Positions 62,851 to 64,000 of a stretch of DNA of 64,000 bases are shown one piece after another. The stretch is taken from positions 35,025 through 99,024 of the forward strand of contig NZ_CAJQYY010000027.1 of the NCBI RefSeq assembly GCF_907164575.1, written 5' to 3'. A model generated the notes under the pieces. It saw only the letters and a list, made by a program, of their open reading frames with translations. It was not told where the DNA came from and ran no database searches. The DNA is from Paraburkholderia gardini. Lineage in GTDB: Bacteria; Pseudomonadota; Gammaproteobacteria; Burkholderiales; Burkholderiaceae. The stretch's first letter is position 1. Every line of letters begins with the position of its first letter. Made by a program: the position numbers and the translations under genes.

Positions 62851-63624
62851 ATGGTGCTGAATTGGCTGCTGAACCGGAGCGTTGCGCTATTTCCCCGGCG
62901 CGGCGTCACACTGCGTCGGTACCGGATGATGAACTGGCAGCTCATTGTGGCGCCGCAGCTTGAGCAACGCTTCGCGGCGGTATGCCGCCGTGCGCGCCGC
63001 GAATTCTGGGAAAGCCTTTATGTCCGGAAAGACAGCGATCATCGGACGGTTTCACTGTGGGCAGGTGTCCATCCTGTCGGTTCGTCATTGCGCAATCCAG
63101 GCGCGATGGCAACTGAGGACGGCGCGGCCCTGGTCTTTTCCCAGTCGGTGACGGGCAGCGTCGCCGTGTTGCTATATCCGTTCGAGTCGGAGTTCATGCA
63201 TCAAAAGGAAGATCTGATCGTCTGGCGCGTGTTCGAAGGGCCGACCGACGTCACACGACGCGTGATCGACGCGGCACTGGTTGATGCATTCCGGTACTGG
63301 CGTGTGTCCAGCGTGTTCGACGGCGGATCGTGGTGGGACCGGTGGCGCGTCGGGCTGTTGCGCCGTCGCGACCGCTACCGCTCAAAGGAAAAGGCGATGG
63401 CCGCCCGGCCCAGCTTCATTGGAAAGGCTGTTGGCGAGTTTCTGGCGTGGTGGCCCGTTGCCGCGGTGCTCGCGTTCAGCGGTATTGTGACGATCGTGAC
63501 TGGCTGGCATGACTTCGCCGACAAAGTCGGTGACGCATTCCACGTGACTTCCGGTGCAACGGGCCCGGTACCGGCGAATACGCCGCAGGCGCACGCTGCA
63601 CCTACTGCCCACGCGAGCATGTAG
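62851..63624 (+). CDS. Hypothetical protein with C-terminal membrane anchor
   Basis: A 257-residue protein from the ATG at 62851 (MVLNWLLNRSVALFPRRG). A TTG at 62722 with GGGAGG upstream is an alternative start that adds 43 residues. The central part (~40-200) is soluble and mixed (VSLWAGVHPVGSSLRNPGA; VLLYPFESEFMHQKEDLIVWRVF). One strong transmembrane helix near the end (~206-224, FLAWWPVAAVLAFSGIVTIVTG) is followed by an Ala/Pro-rich tail. The family was not recognised. GC content resembles the host more than the tns genes. Confidence 0.55.
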   Translation: MVLNWLLNRSVALFPRRGVTLRRYRMMNWQLIVAPQLEQRFAAVCRRARREFWESLYVRKDSDHRTVSLWAGVHPVGSSLRNPGAMATEDGAALVFSQSVTGSVAVLLYPFESEFMHQKEDLIVWRVFEGPTDVTRRVIDAALVDAFRYWRVSSVFDGGSWWDRWRVGLLRRRDRYRSKEKAMAARPSFIGKAVGEFLAWWPVAAVLAFSGIVTIVTGWHDFADKVGDAFHVTSGATGPVPANTPQAHAAPTAHASM

Positions 63625-63799
63625 TGACGAATCTGGCACGGGCGAAACACGTGCCGTCGCGGTCAAGGGCGTACGTTTGAACGGTCGTACAGCGTCCACG
63701 CCAGATCAGCGATCTGCCAGACTGAGGCGATATGACCAGCTACAACGTCGACTTCGCCCTTTGGGTGACCACAGGTGAACGGTCCTTTGGAGTTTGTCC

Positions 63800-63919
63800 A
63801 TGACAAATCATCCTGAGCATGAACTGCCGACAACAGCAGCGATCGGATTCCGTGACGAGCTTCTTGGCAAGGGATGGCCCGACGATCGCCGCGTTGCCGA
63901 GCTGACGCGTAAAGCGTAA
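63800..63919 (+). CDS. Short hypothetical peptide, possibly gene fragment
   Basis: A 39-residue frame, MTNHPEHELPTTAAIGFRDELLGKGWP..., with protein-like composition and a stop after ELTRKA. It looks like the N-terminus of a larger protein cut short. No RBS is obvious. The surrounding 63625-64000 has no other supported gene. Confidence 0.3.
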   Translation: MTNHPEHELPTTAAIGFRDELLGKGWPDDRRVAELTRKA

Positions 63920-63963
63920 GCGTCATTTGAAGGCCGTATCGACATCGACGTTGAGAGTGTCCA

Positions 63964-63981
63964 AAGTGATGTCCATCACTT
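63964..63981. repeat. 18-bp near-perfect palindrome
   Basis: AAGTGATG at 63964-63971 and CATCACTT at 63974-63981 flank two bases. A second inverted repeat, AGTGG/CCACT, follows at the window edge. They may belong to an operator or to an element end that continues outside the window. Confidence 0.4.
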
Positions 63982-64000
63982 CGAGTAGTGGGGACCACTT

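Noticed and set aside
63663..63998. 111-residue leftward frame at the window end
   Set aside because: No RBS or domain; it overlaps palindromic DNA and is likely chance.
54146..64000. CRISPR-associated transposon (CAST) hypothesis
   Set aside because: The compact TnsC would fit, but no cas gene, Cascade or Cas12k-like gene and no CRISPR repeats are present, and TniQ is far longer than CAST TniQ.

Overview
The window is high-GC DNA whose gene content and gene families (MocR and LysR regulators, a bd-type quinol oxidase of the CIO kind, trans-3-hydroxyproline catabolism, many hybrid histidine kinases) suggest a Burkholderia/Paraburkholderia-type betaproteobacterium. Most genes carry purine-rich ribosome binding sites, and convergent pairs are often separated by strong GC-rich hairpins. 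No rRNA, tRNA or CRISPR array was seen.

Layout. 0-3 kb: a partial gene, then a membrane hybrid histidine kinase facing a NarL/FixJ-type response regulator. 3.4-6.2 kb: a cyanide-insensitive-type quinol oxidase operon (cydA-cydB-DUF2474). 6.4-20.1 kb: housekeeping and accessory genes, including a urea transporter, an EamA exporter with a divergent MocR regulator, an orphan TAXI binding protein, a DHA2 drug exporter with a divergent TetR regulator and AT-rich operator, a lone receiver protein, a Zur-like regulator and a GST. 20.2-25.2 kb: a NERD-helicase, then a periplasmic SUOX-fold protein translationally coupled to a hybrid kinase, facing an unusual protein with an N-terminal HTH and a C-terminal receiver. 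25.6-37.6 kb: metabolism (FAD oxidoreductase, C39-like peptidase, K+ channel, hydroxyproline dehydratase plus pyrroline-2-carboxylate reductase, zwf, zinc alcohol dehydrogenase with divergent AraC regulator). 37.6-48 kb: a PAS-PAS-GGDEF cyclase, an internally deleted CocE-type hydrolase, a small lipoprotein, and a four-gene signalling operon (CHASE3-GAF kinase with three receivers, CheR, CheB, receiver-kinase). 48-54 kb: hydroxyacid dehydrogenase, OsmC, a VapBC-type toxin-antitoxin pair, an ArsC/LMW-PTP, and a DeoR-MFS pair.

54.1-64 kb is clearly accessory. It holds a Tn7-like transposition module read leftward as tnsA-tnsB-tnsC-tniQ. One transposon end is recognisable at about 54146: a Tn7-type TGTGGG terminus followed by three TnsB-site-like repeats. 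TnsB has an intact D-D(35)-E triad and TnsC has intact Walker motifs. TnsA, however, seems to have lost the D and the ExK lysine of its nuclease site. TniQ is unusually long (760 aa) and ends in a tandem repeat of about 56 residues. The opposite end is not identifiable: a decayed IS2-type orfB remnant abuts the region upstream of tnsA. Beyond it lie an AT-rich gene-poor stretch, a frameshifted AbiEi-type antitoxin without an evident toxin, and unassigned genes. The likeliest interpretation is a Tn7-like element that is either decayed or works without TnsA cleavage, embedded in a degrading mobile-element zone. The large TniQ and the TnsA lesion are the most novel points in the window.
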